Numbered from the stretch's first letter, positions 1 to 7,927 are shown. The stretch: DNA of 64,000 nt from an uncultured Oscillospiraceae bacterium (GCA_900764755.1 CAAFPE010000061.1:4481-68480); one strand, 5' to 3'. Notes: a model not told the origin generated them from the letters alone. Made by a program: numbers and translations.

Positions 1-42
1 CGCCATGGTACAGTTGGCCAGACGGATCAGCTCTTTCGGCAT
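1..42 (-). CDS. N-terminal fragment of a gene cut by the window edge
   Basis: Only the first 14 codons are inside the window, reading MPKELIRLANCTMA from an ATG at 42-40. A strong Shine-Dalgarno (GGGGGAGGATCT) lies directly upstream, so the start is well supported. The short N-terminus resembles the first beta strand of ABC transporter ATPases of the PotA (spermidine/putrescine) type, but 14 residues cannot prove a family. Seen: start and RBS. Inferred: ABC ATPase. Confidence 0.45.
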   Translation of the reverse strand, partial: MPKELIRLANCTMA

Positions 43-263
43 AGATCCTCCCCCATTTCTGTTAATTAAAAAATGTCAGCTCCCTCGGTTTAGTTCCCGC
101 CGGAGTCCGCCCTGGAGGGACAGAGGACTGCCTGTGCGGGGATTCACGGATAGCGCAATCAACTATATCTGTTTACCTTAGAAATGTCAATGGATTTTGT
201 CGAAAATATAGGGGAAATTTTGCGGGGAAAACAGGGAGAAAACACATGGCGGGGCAGGGAAAA

Positions 264-285
264 ACACCGGGGACTATCCCTGTGT
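264..285 (-). terminator. Putative terminator overlapping the rluA stop codon
   Basis: On the minus strand ACAC-A-GGG pairs with CCC-CG-GTGT around a short loop and is followed by TTTT. The stem overlaps the stop codon of the pseudouridine synthase gene. Pairing is imperfect, so this is a moderate call. Confidence 0.4.
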
Positions 286-1257
286 CCGCGGCAGGGAGAA
301 ACCGGGAAAATACTCCTGTACAAAGTCCACCTCCTCCACCTGCCAGCTGCGGCCGTTGAGGGGCTCCAGAGGGCCGGCGTCGGTGGTAAAGCGGAAGGAG
401 AGGCGGTAGGAGTACAGGGCCTGTCCATGGCGTCCGTACCTCCGGTTGTCCCGCTCGCTGCCGTACTTCCCGTCCCCAAGCAGGGGGTGGCCGGCGGCGG
501 AGAACTGGGCGCGGATCTGATGGGTGCGGCCGGTGATCAGTTCGCACTCCACCAGGGAGAGACCATTCCGAACGGCCAGAGTGCGGTAGAGGGTGACGGC
601 GGTCTTGGCCCCCGGGACGGGCTTGGAGCGGACATAGACCTGCTTTTTTACCTCATCCTTCCAGAGATAGCCCTCCAGCCTTCCCTCCCGCTGGGGCATC
701 GCTCCGTGGATCACACAGAGATAGCGCTTTTCCAGCTCCCGGTCCTTGATCTTCTGATTCATCACCCGCAGACCCTCGGCGGTTTTGGCGGCGATGACGA
801 TGCCGCCGGTGTTCCGGTCGATGCGGTTGCACAGGGCGGGGGCGAAGGAGTTCTCCCAATAGGGGGACCACTCCTTTTTCTGATAGAGGTAGGCCTGGAT
901 GTGGGTGAGCAGAGTGTTGACCCGCTCGCTCTCGTCTGGGTGGACCACCAGGCCGGGGCGCTTGTCCACCAGAAGGATGTGCTCATCCTCATATAAAATA
1001 TTCAGCTTGGGCTGATAGAGGGAGAGAAAGGCATTCTCCGGTGTGGGGCGGTCAAAAAACTCGTCATTGATATATAATTGAAGGAGGTCGCCCACAGCCA
1101 GACGCACATCCCGCTTGGACCCCTTTCCGTTGACCTTGACCCGCTTGAGCCGGATATACTTCTGGGCCAGAGGGGCGGGGAGCAGGGGGAGGGTCTTGGC
1201 CAGCCAGCGGTCCAGCCGCTGACCGGCGTCGTTCTTTCCAATGGTGAATTCTTTCAT
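274..1257 (-). CDS. RluA-family 23S rRNA pseudouridine synthase
   Basis: This 327-residue protein is predicted to isomerise specific uridines in 23S rRNA to pseudouridine. An S4-like RNA-binding region occupies roughly residues 12-60. The catalytic domain follows, with HILLVDKRPGLVVHP (residues 93-107) and the family signature NRIDRNTGG (144-152), whose Asp147 is the expected catalytic aspartate. The GRTHQIRAQF and LGDGKYG motifs follow later. It starts at an ATG at 1257, and a TTGACA-17-TGGAAT promoter (1299-1327, minus) lies upstream, divergent from the yceD promoter. Whether it corresponds to RluC, RluD or a paralogue cannot be told from sequence alone, so no symbol is given. Confidence 0.9.
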   Translation of the reverse strand: MKEFTIGKNDAGQRLDRWLAKTLPLLPAPLAQKYIRLKRVKVNGKGSKRDVRLAVGDLLQLYINDEFFDRPTPENAFLSLYQPKLNILYEDEHILLVDKRPGLVVHPDESERVNTLLTHIQAYLYQKKEWSPYWENSFAPALCNRIDRNTGGIVIAAKTAEGLRVMNQKIKDRELEKRYLCVIHGAMPQREGRLEGYLWKDEVKKQVYVRSKPVPGAKTAVTLYRTLAVRNGLSLVECELITGRTHQIRAQFSAAGHPLLGDGKYGSERDNRRYGRHGQALYSYRLSFRFTTDAGPLEPLNGRSWQVEEVDFVQEYFPGFSLPRTQG

Positions 1258-1298
1258 GGCGTACCGGTCCTTTTGTCAGATTTGAGCATTCTACTGCA

Positions 1299-1327
1299 AT
1301 TCCAGCATAAAAAAATATATTTGTCAA
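1299..1327 (-). promoter_or_regulatory. Promoter of the pseudouridine synthase gene
   Basis: On the minus strand a perfect -35 TTGACA (1327-1322) is followed, after 17 bp, by the weaker -10 TGGAAT (1304-1299). It is back to back with the yceD-rpmF promoter. Confidence 0.45.
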
Positions 1328-1341
1328 CCACAAAAAAAGGT

Positions 1342-1370
1342 TTGACATTTCTCAGGAGAATCAGTATAAT
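1342..1370 (+). promoter_or_regulatory. Consensus promoter of yceD-rpmF
   Basis: TTGACA (1342-1347), a 17-bp spacer and TATAAT (1365-1370) form a perfect sigma-A promoter 55 bp upstream of the yceD ATG. Confidence 0.85.
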
Positions 1371-1425
1371 ATCTTCCGTACCATTATGCGAGTAAGGGGT
1401 CTGTATCCCCGGAGGAGGGTAACCG

Positions 1426-1932
1426 ATGCGGCTGGATCTGCGAGACGTCATCCATAGGCCGGACGCGGAGAAGCCCTTCCGGTATCAGCTGGACCTGTCA
1501 CAGCTGGACTTTTATGGGAGAAAGCCGATTACCCGGCCTGTTGTGGCAGAGGGCAGCGTGATCAATCACGCGGGCGCCTTGGTGCTGAACGGAACGGCCC
1601 GCTCGGAGTTGGATCTGGTCTGTGACCGCTGTGGGAAAGAATTTTCCCGGGAGAAGGTCGTCCCACTGGATAGTCTGCTGGCTGCAGAGCTGGAGAACGA
1701 GGACAGTGAGGACGAGATTTTTCTGCTGGACAGAAACGAGCTGGATCTGGACGAGGTGGTCACCACGGCCTTCGTCCTCGCAATGGATACAACGAACCTT
1801 TGCTCAGAAGACTGCAAAGGGCTGTGTGCCAAGTGCGGTGCCGATCTGAACCTCGGCCCCTGCGGGTGCAGACCTGAAGTGGATCCACGATTGGCGGCGC
1901 TTGCGCAGCTGTTGGATGATGAAACTGAGTAG
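1426..1932 (+). CDS. yceD: YceD/DUF177 family protein
   Basis: This 168-residue DUF177 protein is a conserved neighbour of rpmF; in E. coli and plants the family is linked to 23S rRNA accumulation. The sequence shows a CDRC pair (66-69) and a cysteine-rich cluster with Cys at 126, 130, 134, 137, 146 and 148, which looks like a zinc site and is typical of the Firmicute form. An acidic stretch (about 89-111) lies between the two. The ATG at 1426 follows a GGAGGAGGG Shine-Dalgarno. It is co-transcribed with rpmF, 46 bp downstream, from the consensus promoter at 1342-1370. The molecular function of the family is not established. Confidence 0.88.
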   Translation: MRLDLRDVIHRPDAEKPFRYQLDLSQLDFYGRKPITRPVVAEGSVINHAGALVLNGTARSELDLVCDRCGKEFSREKVVPLDSLLAAELENEDSEDEIFLLDRNELDLDEVVTTAFVLAMDTTNLCSEDCKGLCAKCGADLNLGPCGCRPEVDPRLAALAQLLDDETE

Positions 1933-1978
1933 TCCAAACGTGCTGATGACAGCACATTAACCGAAGGAGGTGTCACCA

Positions 1979-2164
1979 ATGGCGGTTCCTAAGAGAAAAG
2001 TATCCAAGGCCCGGCGCGATAAGCGGCGCAGCTCCCACTGGAAGCTGGAGACTCCCGGTATCGTGACCTGCCCCAAGTGCGGTGCCTATCGGCTGCCTCA
2101 CCGGATGTGCAAAAATTGCCTGACCTACAACGGCCGTTCCTTCGGCCAGGTTGAGGCCCAGTGA
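1979..2164 (+). CDS. rpmF: 50S ribosomal protein L32
   Basis: This 61-residue ribosomal protein begins MAVPKRKVSKARRDKRRS, as L32 normally does. CPKC and CKNC pairs form the zinc ribbon, so this is the zinc-binding (C+) type of L32. I chose the ATG at 1979 because AAGGAGGTG (1963-1971) is well spaced from it; the upstream GTG at 1970 lies inside that Shine-Dalgarno. It is the last gene of the yceD-rpmF operon and is followed at once by an intrinsic terminator. Confidence 0.97.
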   Translation: MAVPKRKVSKARRDKRRSSHWKLETPGIVTCPKCGAYRLPHRMCKNCLTYNGRSFGQVEAQ

Positions 2165-2177
2165 TTTGCGGGAAGAA

Positions 2178-2207
2178 AGACTGCTGTGTTGCACAGCGGT
2201 CTTTTTT
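2178..2207 (+). terminator. Terminator of yceD-rpmF
   Basis: AGACTGCTGTG (2178-2188) pairs with CACAGCGGTCT (2192-2202), with one G-U pair and a 3-nt loop, and is followed by TTTTTT. Confidence 0.9.
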
Positions 2208-2240
2208 CATGCCTATTCCAGGGTGTTCGTCACAAAATGC

Positions 2241-2269
2241 TGGACTTTTTTCCCAGCCGGCGTTATACT
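2241..2269 (+). promoter_or_regulatory. Promoter of the CmpB-like gene
   Basis: TGGACT (2241-2246), 17 bp and TATACT (2264-2269) lie 51 bp before the ATG at 2321. Confidence 0.6.
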
Positions 2270-2320
2270 ATGACGAATCGAACTGGCTCCGGATGCGTCC
2301 GGTGCGGCAGGGAGGCCCTT

Positions 2321-3250
2321 ATGTATCTGCTGTTTTGGCTCTTTTTTATCTATGCCTTTCTGGGCTGGTGCACCGAGGTGAGCTATGCAGCCCTCAAGAC
2401 CGGGCGGTTCGTCAACCGGGGGTTCCTCAACGGGCCGGTCTGCCCGGTCTACGGCTGCGGCGCGGTCATCGTACTGTGGGCGCTGGAGCCCTTGAGGGGG
2501 AATCTACTGCTGCTCTTTCTGGGGTCGGTGGCTCTGACCTCTCTGCTGGAGTGGTTGACCGGCTTTGTGCTGGAGCGGCTGTTTCACCAGCGCTGGTGGG
2601 ACTACTCCCAGGAGCCCTTTAATTTGAACGGCTACATCTGCCTGCGCTTTTCCATTGCATGGGGGCTGGCCTGCCTGTTTGTAGTCAAGCTGTTGCATCC
2701 TTCTGTTCTGTGGTGTGTCCGGGCGATCCCACACCCCGTGGGAGTAGGGCTGCTGATCCTTTTTTCTGTGACTATGGCGGTGGACCTGGCCGCCACGGTG
2801 CGCACCATCGCCCGGATGAATCGCCAGCTGAGTCAGTTGGACGAGCTGGCCACCAGCATCAAGGAGATGTCCAACGAGCTGGGGGCGAACCTGGCTGACC
2901 GGGTGTTGGACGCCGTAGAGATCGGGGACGGTCTGCGGGCGGACCTCCAGGAGGAACTGGACGACCTGCGGGAGGTGCTGGCTGCCCACAGAGCGGAAGT
3001 TCAGGATGGTTTGGAGGAGGTGCGGGACTCCCTGGCCCAGCGCAGGTTCCAGCTCCAGATGGACCAGGCAGAGTGGTTGGAGCAGCGGGAGCGGGACCTG
3101 CGGGAGCTGCGGGCCCGGCTGGATGAGGCCAGACAGAGCCGCATCTTCGGTCAGAGACGTCTGCTGCGTGCCTTCCCAGGGATGCGGTCCACCGCCCATC
3201 AGCCTGCTCTGGAGCTTCTGCGCCGCAGGCTGGAGCACCGTGGAAATTGA
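2321..3250 (+). CDS. CmpB-like putative ABC transporter permease family membrane protein with coiled-coil tail
   Basis: This 309-residue protein has a hydrophobic N-terminal half (about 1-165, five or so membrane segments). That half carries the signature of the CmpB/DUF1113 family: FLGWCTEV near the start, GFLNGPVCPVYG (34-45), and WWDYSQEPFNLNGYICL followed by FSIAWG (about 92-116). The C-terminal part (about 170-285) is charged and rich in Leu, Glu and Arg, and is predicted to form a long cytosolic coiled coil. The ATG at 2321 was chosen because GGGAGG lies just upstream and a promoter sits at 2241-2269. The family is labelled ABC permease in databases but has no proven transport role. There is no ATPase partner nearby. 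Confidence 0.75.
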   Translation: MYLLFWLFFIYAFLGWCTEVSYAALKTGRFVNRGFLNGPVCPVYGCGAVIVLWALEPLRGNLLLLFLGSVALTSLLEWLTGFVLERLFHQRWWDYSQEPFNLNGYICLRFSIAWGLACLFVVKLLHPSVLWCVRAIPHPVGVGLLILFSVTMAVDLAATVRTIARMNRQLSQLDELATSIKEMSNELGANLADRVLDAVEIGDGLRADLQEELDDLREVLAAHRAEVQDGLEEVRDSLAQRRFQLQMDQAEWLEQRERDLRELRARLDEARQSRIFGQRRLLRAFPGMRSTAHQPALELLRRRLEHRGN

Positions 3251-3364
3251 GAATTGCATTTTTTGTTATGACGTGATAGCATAATGATTATTAGATTATC
3301 CTGCCCATGTTCCGAACGGTCCGGACAGAGGCGGGAGAGAGACCAGAGAAAAGGGGAGAAGGGT

Positions 3365-3898
3365 ATGGAAGAGTTACTGGACCTGAAACGGCGTCTGGAG
3401 CAGGAACGCCCGGCCGATTGGCGGGAGCTGCCGGACATCGCCCTGTATATGGATCAGATCATCTCCTATCTGCCCCGCCAGCTGATCCACTTTGATGACA
3501 GCGAGGCCCTGACCTCCGCCATGGTGAACAACTATATCAAGGAGGGGTTGGTGCCCCGGGCGTCCGGGAAGCGGTACGGCCCCATCCATTTGGGGTACCT
3601 GACGGCGGTGTGTGCCCTGAAAAAGGTGCTGTCTGTCCGGGATACAGGCACCCTCATCGCGGCAGGAGAGGAGCGGGGCAAGACACCGGAGGAGCTGTAC
3701 CAGTACTTCTGCGCGGCCCTGGACCGGGCGCTCACAGATACGGCAGTCTCCATCGACCCCGCTGCCCAGCGGGAGGATCTGGCCCGGATGGCCCTGGACC
3801 TGGCTCTGCGCAGCTATGCCGCCCAGCTGGCCTGTGCCCGGCTGCTGGACATTCTCCAGCCTCCGGAGGAGGAACAACGGGCCAAGGGAAAGAAGTGA
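3365..3898 (+). CDS. DUF1836 domain protein
   Basis: This 177-residue soluble protein carries the DUF1836 pattern: MVNNYIKEGLVPRASGKRYG followed by HLGYLTAVCALKKVLSV (about residues 52-90). The family is common in Firmicutes and resembles a winged-helix or MerR-like fold, so DNA binding is possible but unproven. The ATG at 3365 follows AGGGGAGAAGG; a longer reading from an upstream ATG at 3284 adds a basic, unconserved stretch and was rejected. A weak TTGCAT-17-TAGCAT promoter is visible near 3254-3282. The next gene, degV, follows 62 bp later with its own RBS. Confidence 0.8.
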   Translation: MEELLDLKRRLEQERPADWRELPDIALYMDQIISYLPRQLIHFDDSEALTSAMVNNYIKEGLVPRASGKRYGPIHLGYLTAVCALKKVLSVRDTGTLIAAGEERGKTPEELYQYFCAALDRALTDTAVSIDPAAQREDLARMALDLALRSYAAQLACARLLDILQPPEEEQRAKGKK

Positions 3899-3960
3899 TA
3901 GGCAGCGCCTCGCTTCCGGTGAAGCGTGTGCCCCTGTGATACGATCAAGGAGGTTGTACA

Positions 3961-4833
3961 ATGCCTGATTATGTGATCCTGACCGACTCCGCTGCCGACC
4001 TGACTGCGGAGATGGTTCGGGAGGCCGGTGTGACCGTTCTGCCCCTAAGCTTTACCATCCAGGGGGAGACCTATCAGAACACTCCGGACAACCGGGAGAT
4101 GGACCCGGCACTGTTTTACGATATGCTCCGGGCGGGGGAACTGGCCACTACCTCCGCCATCAATGTAGCGGAATACACCGAGGCGGTGGAGCCTTTCCTC
4201 CAGTCGGGACAGGACGTGCTGATCCTGGCGTTTTCCTCCGGGCTGTCCACGACCTGCAATTCGGCGGAGGTGGCGGCGGAGGAGCTGCGGGAGCGGTATC
4301 CCCAGCGGAAGCTCTATGTGGTGGATACCCTGTGCGCCTCTCTGGGACAGGGGCTGCTGGTCTGGCTGGCCGCCCGGGAGCAGAAGAAGGGACGCACCAT
4401 TGAGGAGGTCCGGGACTGGGCGGAGGCCCATAAGCAGCTGGTGTGCCACCAGTTTACCGTCCAGGACTTGAACTGCCTGAAGCGGGGTGGGCGGATCACG
4501 GCCACCACGGCCGTGCTGGGCTCTATGCTCCAGATCAAGCCGCTGCTCCATGTGGACCAGGAGGGCAAGCTGACCGCCGTAGGGAAGGCCAGGGGGCGCC
4601 ATGCCTCCCTGAAGGCTCTGGTGGACCGGATGGAAAAGACGGTGACAGGCGAGGGCCGGGAGACTGTGTTCATCAGCCACGGGGACTGCCGCGGGGATGC
4701 GGACAAGGTGGCGGAGATGGTGCGGGAGCGTTTCGGGACGCAGGACATTCACATCAATTATATTGGACCGGTCATTGGGGCCCACTCCGGGCCGGGGACT
4801 CTGGCCCTGTTCTATCTGGGGACGGAGCGCTGA
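3961..4833 (+). CDS. DegV family fatty-acid-binding protein
   Basis: This 290-residue DegV/FakB-type protein binds a fatty acid for presentation to a fatty-acid kinase (FakA) in those species where the family has been studied. It opens with VILTDSAADLT and shows TTSAIN (about 60-65), FSSGLSTTCNSA (about 90-101) and LNCLKRGGRI (about 174-183), all hallmark ligand-pocket segments. Length matches the family (about 280-290). The ATG at 3961 follows AAGGAGGTTGT. No fakA is in the window. Ligand specificity cannot be read from the sequence. Confidence 0.9.
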   Translation: MPDYVILTDSAADLTAEMVREAGVTVLPLSFTIQGETYQNTPDNREMDPALFYDMLRAGELATTSAINVAEYTEAVEPFLQSGQDVLILAFSSGLSTTCNSAEVAAEELRERYPQRKLYVVDTLCASLGQGLLVWLAAREQKKGRTIEEVRDWAEAHKQLVCHQFTVQDLNCLKRGGRITATTAVLGSMLQIKPLLHVDQEGKLTAVGKARGRHASLKALVDRMEKTVTGEGRETVFISHGDCRGDADKVAEMVRERFGTQDIHINYIGPVIGAHSGPGTLALFYLGTER

Positions 4834-4878
4834 GCGGCTCCGGCTGACATTATCATGACATGGGGAAGGAATCATACT

Positions 4879-5823
4879 ATGGATGAGATCAAATGGCTGG
4901 AGGTGGCCATCAACACCACTCCGGAGCGGCTGGATGAGATCACGGCCAAGCTGACTGCGGCTGGGATGACAGGGCTGGTCATTGAAGACGAGGCAGAGTT
5001 CCAGCAGTTTCTGGAGCAGAACCAGCAGTACTGGGACTATGTGGACCAGGAACTGATGGAGCGGATGCGGGGGGTCACCCGGGTGAAGTTCTATGTCACA
5101 GACGATGCGGACGGCCGGGCCCAGCTGGAGCGGTACACCCGGAGCCTGGAGTGTGAGTACACCACCCGAACCCTGGTGGACAACGACTGGGCGTACAGCT
5201 GGCAGAAGTACTATAAACCGCTGTCCATCGGAGAACGCCTCTATGTGGTCCCCCAGTGGGAGCGGGAGGAGTCGGTCCCCCGGGGACGGGTCCCCTTCTA
5301 TCTGAACCCAGGACTCACCTTCGGGACGGGGTCCCACGCCTCCACCCAGCTGTGTCTGGAGGGGGTGGAGGCCCATACCCGGGAGGGAGACCGGGTGCTG
5401 GACCTGGGCTGCGGCAGCGGCATCCTGTCCATCGCGGCCCTGGTGCTGGGGGCAGAGCGGGCCTCTGCGGTGGACATTGATCCCAAGGCGGTGGATGTGG
5501 CCTATGAGAACGCCGCCCTCAACGGGATCGGAAGGGAGCGCTATACCGTCCGGGCGGGGGATGTGCTCACCGACCGGGCTCTGGCGGCAGAACTGGCCCA
5601 AGAGCGCTACCAGCTGGTGCTGGCCAACATCGTGGCTGATGTGATCATCCCACTGGCACCCCAGGTGCCCGGCCTGCTGGCCGAGGGCGGGGTGTTTCTC
5701 TGCTCCGGCATCATCGACAGCCGGGCCCACGAGGTGGAGGAGGCTCTGGCCCGCAGCGGCCTGCAGGTGACCCGAAAGCGGGAGCGGAACGGCTGGGCCG
5801 CGCTGGAGGCAGTCTTGGCCTGA
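4879..5823 (+). CDS. prmA: Ribosomal protein L11 methyltransferase
   Basis: This 314-residue SAM-dependent methyltransferase trimethylates ribosomal protein L11. The N-terminal substrate-binding region begins WLEVAINTT. The linker WQKYYKPLSIGERLYVVPQWE precedes the Rossmann domain with the SAM motif VLDLGCGSGILSIAA (about 173-187). LANIVADVI (about 250-258) holds the NxxA-type catalytic-loop motif. The ATG at 4879 is preceded by GGGGAAGGAA; the in-frame ATG at 4855 has no comparable RBS. It probably forms a unit with degV, 45 bp upstream. Confidence 0.93.
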   Translation: MDEIKWLEVAINTTPERLDEITAKLTAAGMTGLVIEDEAEFQQFLEQNQQYWDYVDQELMERMRGVTRVKFYVTDDADGRAQLERYTRSLECEYTTRTLVDNDWAYSWQKYYKPLSIGERLYVVPQWEREESVPRGRVPFYLNPGLTFGTGSHASTQLCLEGVEAHTREGDRVLDLGCGSGILSIAALVLGAERASAVDIDPKAVDVAYENAALNGIGRERYTVRAGDVLTDRALAAELAQERYQLVLANIVADVIIPLAPQVPGLLAEGGVFLCSGIIDSRAHEVEEALARSGLQVTRKRERNGWAALEAVLA

Positions 5824-5840
5824 ATGGGAAAGTATCATGA

Positions 5841-5869
5841 AACGGGCGGGGCCGGGGGCTCCGCCCGTT
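5841..5869 (+). terminator. Hairpin after prmA
   Basis: AACGGGCGGGGC (5841-5852) pairs with GCTCCGCCCGTT (5858-5869), a 12-bp stem with one wobble. The tail TCTGTCTGTG is only moderately T-rich, so termination may be weak. Confidence 0.6.
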
Positions 5870-5948
5870 CTGTCTGTGTGCATGGTTGACGGCGGCGGGA
5901 AAGTGGGCCATAATAGAAGAAAAGCCAAACAGGCGGGAGGAAGGATAC

Positions 5949-6938
5949 ATGGAATTTTACGGTACACTGGGGGACGCCTGCTGGGAGCGGGAGACACTGG
6001 AGGAGCTGTTCTGGGCGGGGATGACAGGTGCGCGGCTGAACCTGTCCCACACCACGCTGGAGGCGTGCGCCCCTCTGCTGGAGGAGCGGTTTTGGCCCGC
6101 GGCCCGGCAGGCGGGGGTGGAGGCCCGGCTGATCGTGGATCTCCAGGGCCCGGAACTGCGGGTGGGGACGCTGAAGGAGCCGGTCACAATGGATGAGGGG
6201 ACGGAGGTCCTGCTGGGTGCGGGGGGGATCCCTGTGCCTGCCGCCGCGGTGGCGGCCGCCCGGGCAGGGGATGAGATCTCTCTGGATGACAGCGCCCTGC
6301 TGCTGACAGTGGTCGAGCGGCGCACAGACGCCCTGCTGTGCCGGGTGGAACGGGGCGGACTGCTCAAGAGCCGGAAGAGCCTGGCCATCCTGGGGGTCCA
6401 GCCGGACACCCCCGCCCTGACGGAGGAGGACCGGCGGAATCTGGACTGGGCGGCCCGGTGCGGAGTGACCGACGTGCTCCAGCCCTTCGTGCGGGGGGCG
6501 GAGGATCTGGCGGTCCTGCGTGGGGCTCTGGCGGAGCGCGGCCTGGAGCAGGTGCGGGTGATGGCCAAGATCGAGAACCGGCAGGGCATGGAGAAGCTGG
6601 ACGAGATCATGGATGCATCCGACGTGATTTGTATTGCCCGGGGTGATCTGGGGAACAGTATGCCATTGTGGGAGCTGCCCGCCGCGCAGAAGCATATCGC
6701 GGACCGCTGCCGGGCGGCAGGGCGCTCCTTTTTCGTAGTGACCCAGCTGCTGTGGTCCATGGAGAGGCGGGCAGTGCCCACCCGGGCGGAGGTGTGCGAC
6801 ATCTACAACGCGGTGCTGGACGGCTCGGACGCCCTGATGCTCACCGGGGAGACAGCGGTGGGCTGCTATCCGGTGCAGGCGATGGAATATTTGGTGAAAA
6901 CGGCCGGGAGCGCACTGAGGGCTGGGAGCGCAGTTTGA
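5949..6938 (+). CDS. Short pyruvate-kinase-like protein
   Basis: This 329-residue protein matches only the barrel and B domain of pyruvate kinase; the C-terminal allosteric domain is absent (classical enzymes have 470-590 residues). Recognisable blocks are ARLNLSHT (normally RxNxSHG), DLQGPELRVG (normally DTKGPEIRTG), GDEISLDDS, AKIENRQGMEKLDEI with the catalytic KIE, IARGDLGNSMP, VTQLLWSMERRAVPTRAEV and LTGETAVGCYP. The B domain is shortened and the usual DTK motif is DLQ. The ATG at 5949 follows GGGAGGAAGG. It overlaps nothing and lies 13 bp upstream of the azoreductase, with which it is likely co-transcribed. It may be a divergent phosphotransferase rather than a glycolytic pyruvate kinase. 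Confidence 0.75.
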   Translation: MEFYGTLGDACWERETLEELFWAGMTGARLNLSHTTLEACAPLLEERFWPAARQAGVEARLIVDLQGPELRVGTLKEPVTMDEGTEVLLGAGGIPVPAAAVAAARAGDEISLDDSALLLTVVERRTDALLCRVERGGLLKSRKSLAILGVQPDTPALTEEDRRNLDWAARCGVTDVLQPFVRGAEDLAVLRGALAERGLEQVRVMAKIENRQGMEKLDEIMDASDVICIARGDLGNSMPLWELPAAQKHIADRCRAAGRSFFVVTQLLWSMERRAVPTRAEVCDIYNAVLDGSDALMLTGETAVGCYPVQAMEYLVKTAGSALRAGSAV

Positions 6939-6951
6939 GAGGAGTGATAGG

Positions 6952-7548
6952 ATGAAGCAGATCTTATTTGTCAATGCGTGTATGCGGGGGCCGGAGCAGT
7001 CCCGCACCTGGCGGCTGAGCCAGGCGTTTCTGGCGGCCTGCCAGACCCGATGGCCGGAGGCCGCAGTCAAGGAGCGGGATCTGACGGGCTGTGAGCTGCC
7101 GGTGCTCACCGGGGCGCTGGCCCAGGAGCGGGACCGGCAGGCACAGGTGGACGCTGGCAGCCCCATGTTCGAGCCGGCCCGGGAGATGGCTCAGGCCGAT
7201 CTGGTGGTGATCGCAGCCCCAGACTGGGATATGACCTTCCCCGCGGCGTTGAAGATCTATCTGGAGTGGACCTGCACCCTGGGGATCACCTTCCACTATA
7301 CCCGAACGGGGGTGCAGGAGGGGCTGTGCCGGGCGAAGGAGCTGGTCTATATCACCACTGCCGGAGGCCCTCTGGAGGGAAAAAACTTCGGCTTCGACTA
7401 TGTGAGGGGACTGGGGAAGATGTTTGGCATCCCTGATGCCCACTGCCTGTCCGCTGAAGGGTTGGACATCCGGGAAAATGATCCGGAGGCCATCCTGCGG
7501 GCGGCGGAGGAACAGGCCGCGGCGCTGGCGGAGATGCTGAGAGACTGA
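6952..7548 (+). CDS. FMN-dependent NADH-azoreductase / quinone reductase family
   Basis: This 198-residue flavodoxin-like protein belongs to the AzoR/NQO family, which uses FMN and NAD(P)H to reduce quinones or azo compounds. It opens with the nucleotide-binding strand ILFVNACMRGPEQSRT. It also contains ADLVVIAAPDWDMTFPAALKIYLEW (seen at about 82-106) and VYITTAGGPLEG (about 137-148), the usual FMN-contact segments. Length is normal for AzoR. The start ATG at 6952 follows GAGAGGAGTGATAGG. It shares a transcription unit with the pyruvate-kinase-like gene upstream. Confidence 0.85.
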   Translation: MKQILFVNACMRGPEQSRTWRLSQAFLAACQTRWPEAAVKERDLTGCELPVLTGALAQERDRQAQVDAGSPMFEPAREMAQADLVVIAAPDWDMTFPAALKIYLEWTCTLGITFHYTRTGVQEGLCRAKELVYITTAGGPLEGKNFGFDYVRGLGKMFGIPDAHCLSAEGLDIRENDPEAILRAAEEQAAALAEMLRD

Positions 7549-7575
7549 GAGACAGCCAACATGACCTGTGCTCCG

Positions 7576-7606
7576 GACCGGGAGCCGCGCAGAGCCGCGG
7601 CCCCCG
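7576..7606. repeat. Left 31-bp direct repeat flanking a palindromic unit
   Basis: A 31-bp sequence starting GACCGGGAGCCGCG and ending GCGGCCCCCG occurs here and, identically, at 7813-7843. Each copy can itself fold through GCCGCG/CGCGGC. The pair brackets the palindrome-rich unit at 7615-7807. Confidence 0.85.
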
Positions 7607-7614
7607 ATTCAGCT

Positions 7615-7807
7615 TGTCAAAAAAGCCCTCCTGCAAGGAGTTCCGTCGCCTGAAGGCGACGGAATAAAATGGGTTTTGTCATTTCCGGGGGCGTGTACCT
7701 TGGAAATGACACTTCTCACGAAACCTTTCCCGACAATTTTGCAAGAAATCGAGGGAAAGGTTTCGTGCAATCCTTCTCGAAAAAGTGGCTGTGCCACTTT
7801 TTTGACA
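7615..7807. repeat. MITE-like palindromic intergenic element
   Basis: This 193-bp non-coding unit is bounded by 11-bp perfect inverted repeats TGTCAAAAAAG (7615-7625) and its complement (7797-7807). It contains four further perfect hairpins: a 10-bp stem TTCCGTCGCC with loop TGAA (7641-7664), a 10-bp stem TGTCATTTCC (7677-7686/7702-7711), a 15-bp stem CACGAAACCTTTCCC (7717-7731/7753-7767) and a 10-bp stem AAAAAGTGGC with loop TGT (7780-7802), the last looking like an intrinsic terminator. It is flanked by 31-bp direct repeats. It lies between azoR and polA and no ORF in it looks genuine. The architecture suggests a non-autonomous mobile element, but no transposase is in the window. Confidence 0.7.
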
Positions 7808-7812
7808 GTCTC

Positions 7813-7843
7813 GACCGGGAGCCGCGCAGAGCCGCGGCCCCCG
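7813..7843. repeat. Right 31-bp direct repeat flanking a palindromic unit
   Basis: Identical over 31 bp to 7576-7606. It ends 7 bp before the -35 of the polA promoter. Confidence 0.85.
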
Positions 7844-7850
7844 GTTTTCC

Positions 7851-7879
7851 TTGCCCGGCTTTGGGAAAGCTGGTATACT
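7851..7879 (+). promoter_or_regulatory. Promoter of polA
   Basis: TTGCCC (7851-7856), 17 bp and TATACT (7874-7879) lie 48 bp before the polA ATG. Confidence 0.65.
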
Positions 7880-7927
7880 ATGGTCAATACGACTTTGCCG
7901 CGTACGGCGGAATGGGAGGAGACCCAC

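Noticed and set aside
7615..7807. CRISPR array
   Set aside because: The repeats are inverted and of different sequence; there are no regularly spaced direct repeats and no cas genes.
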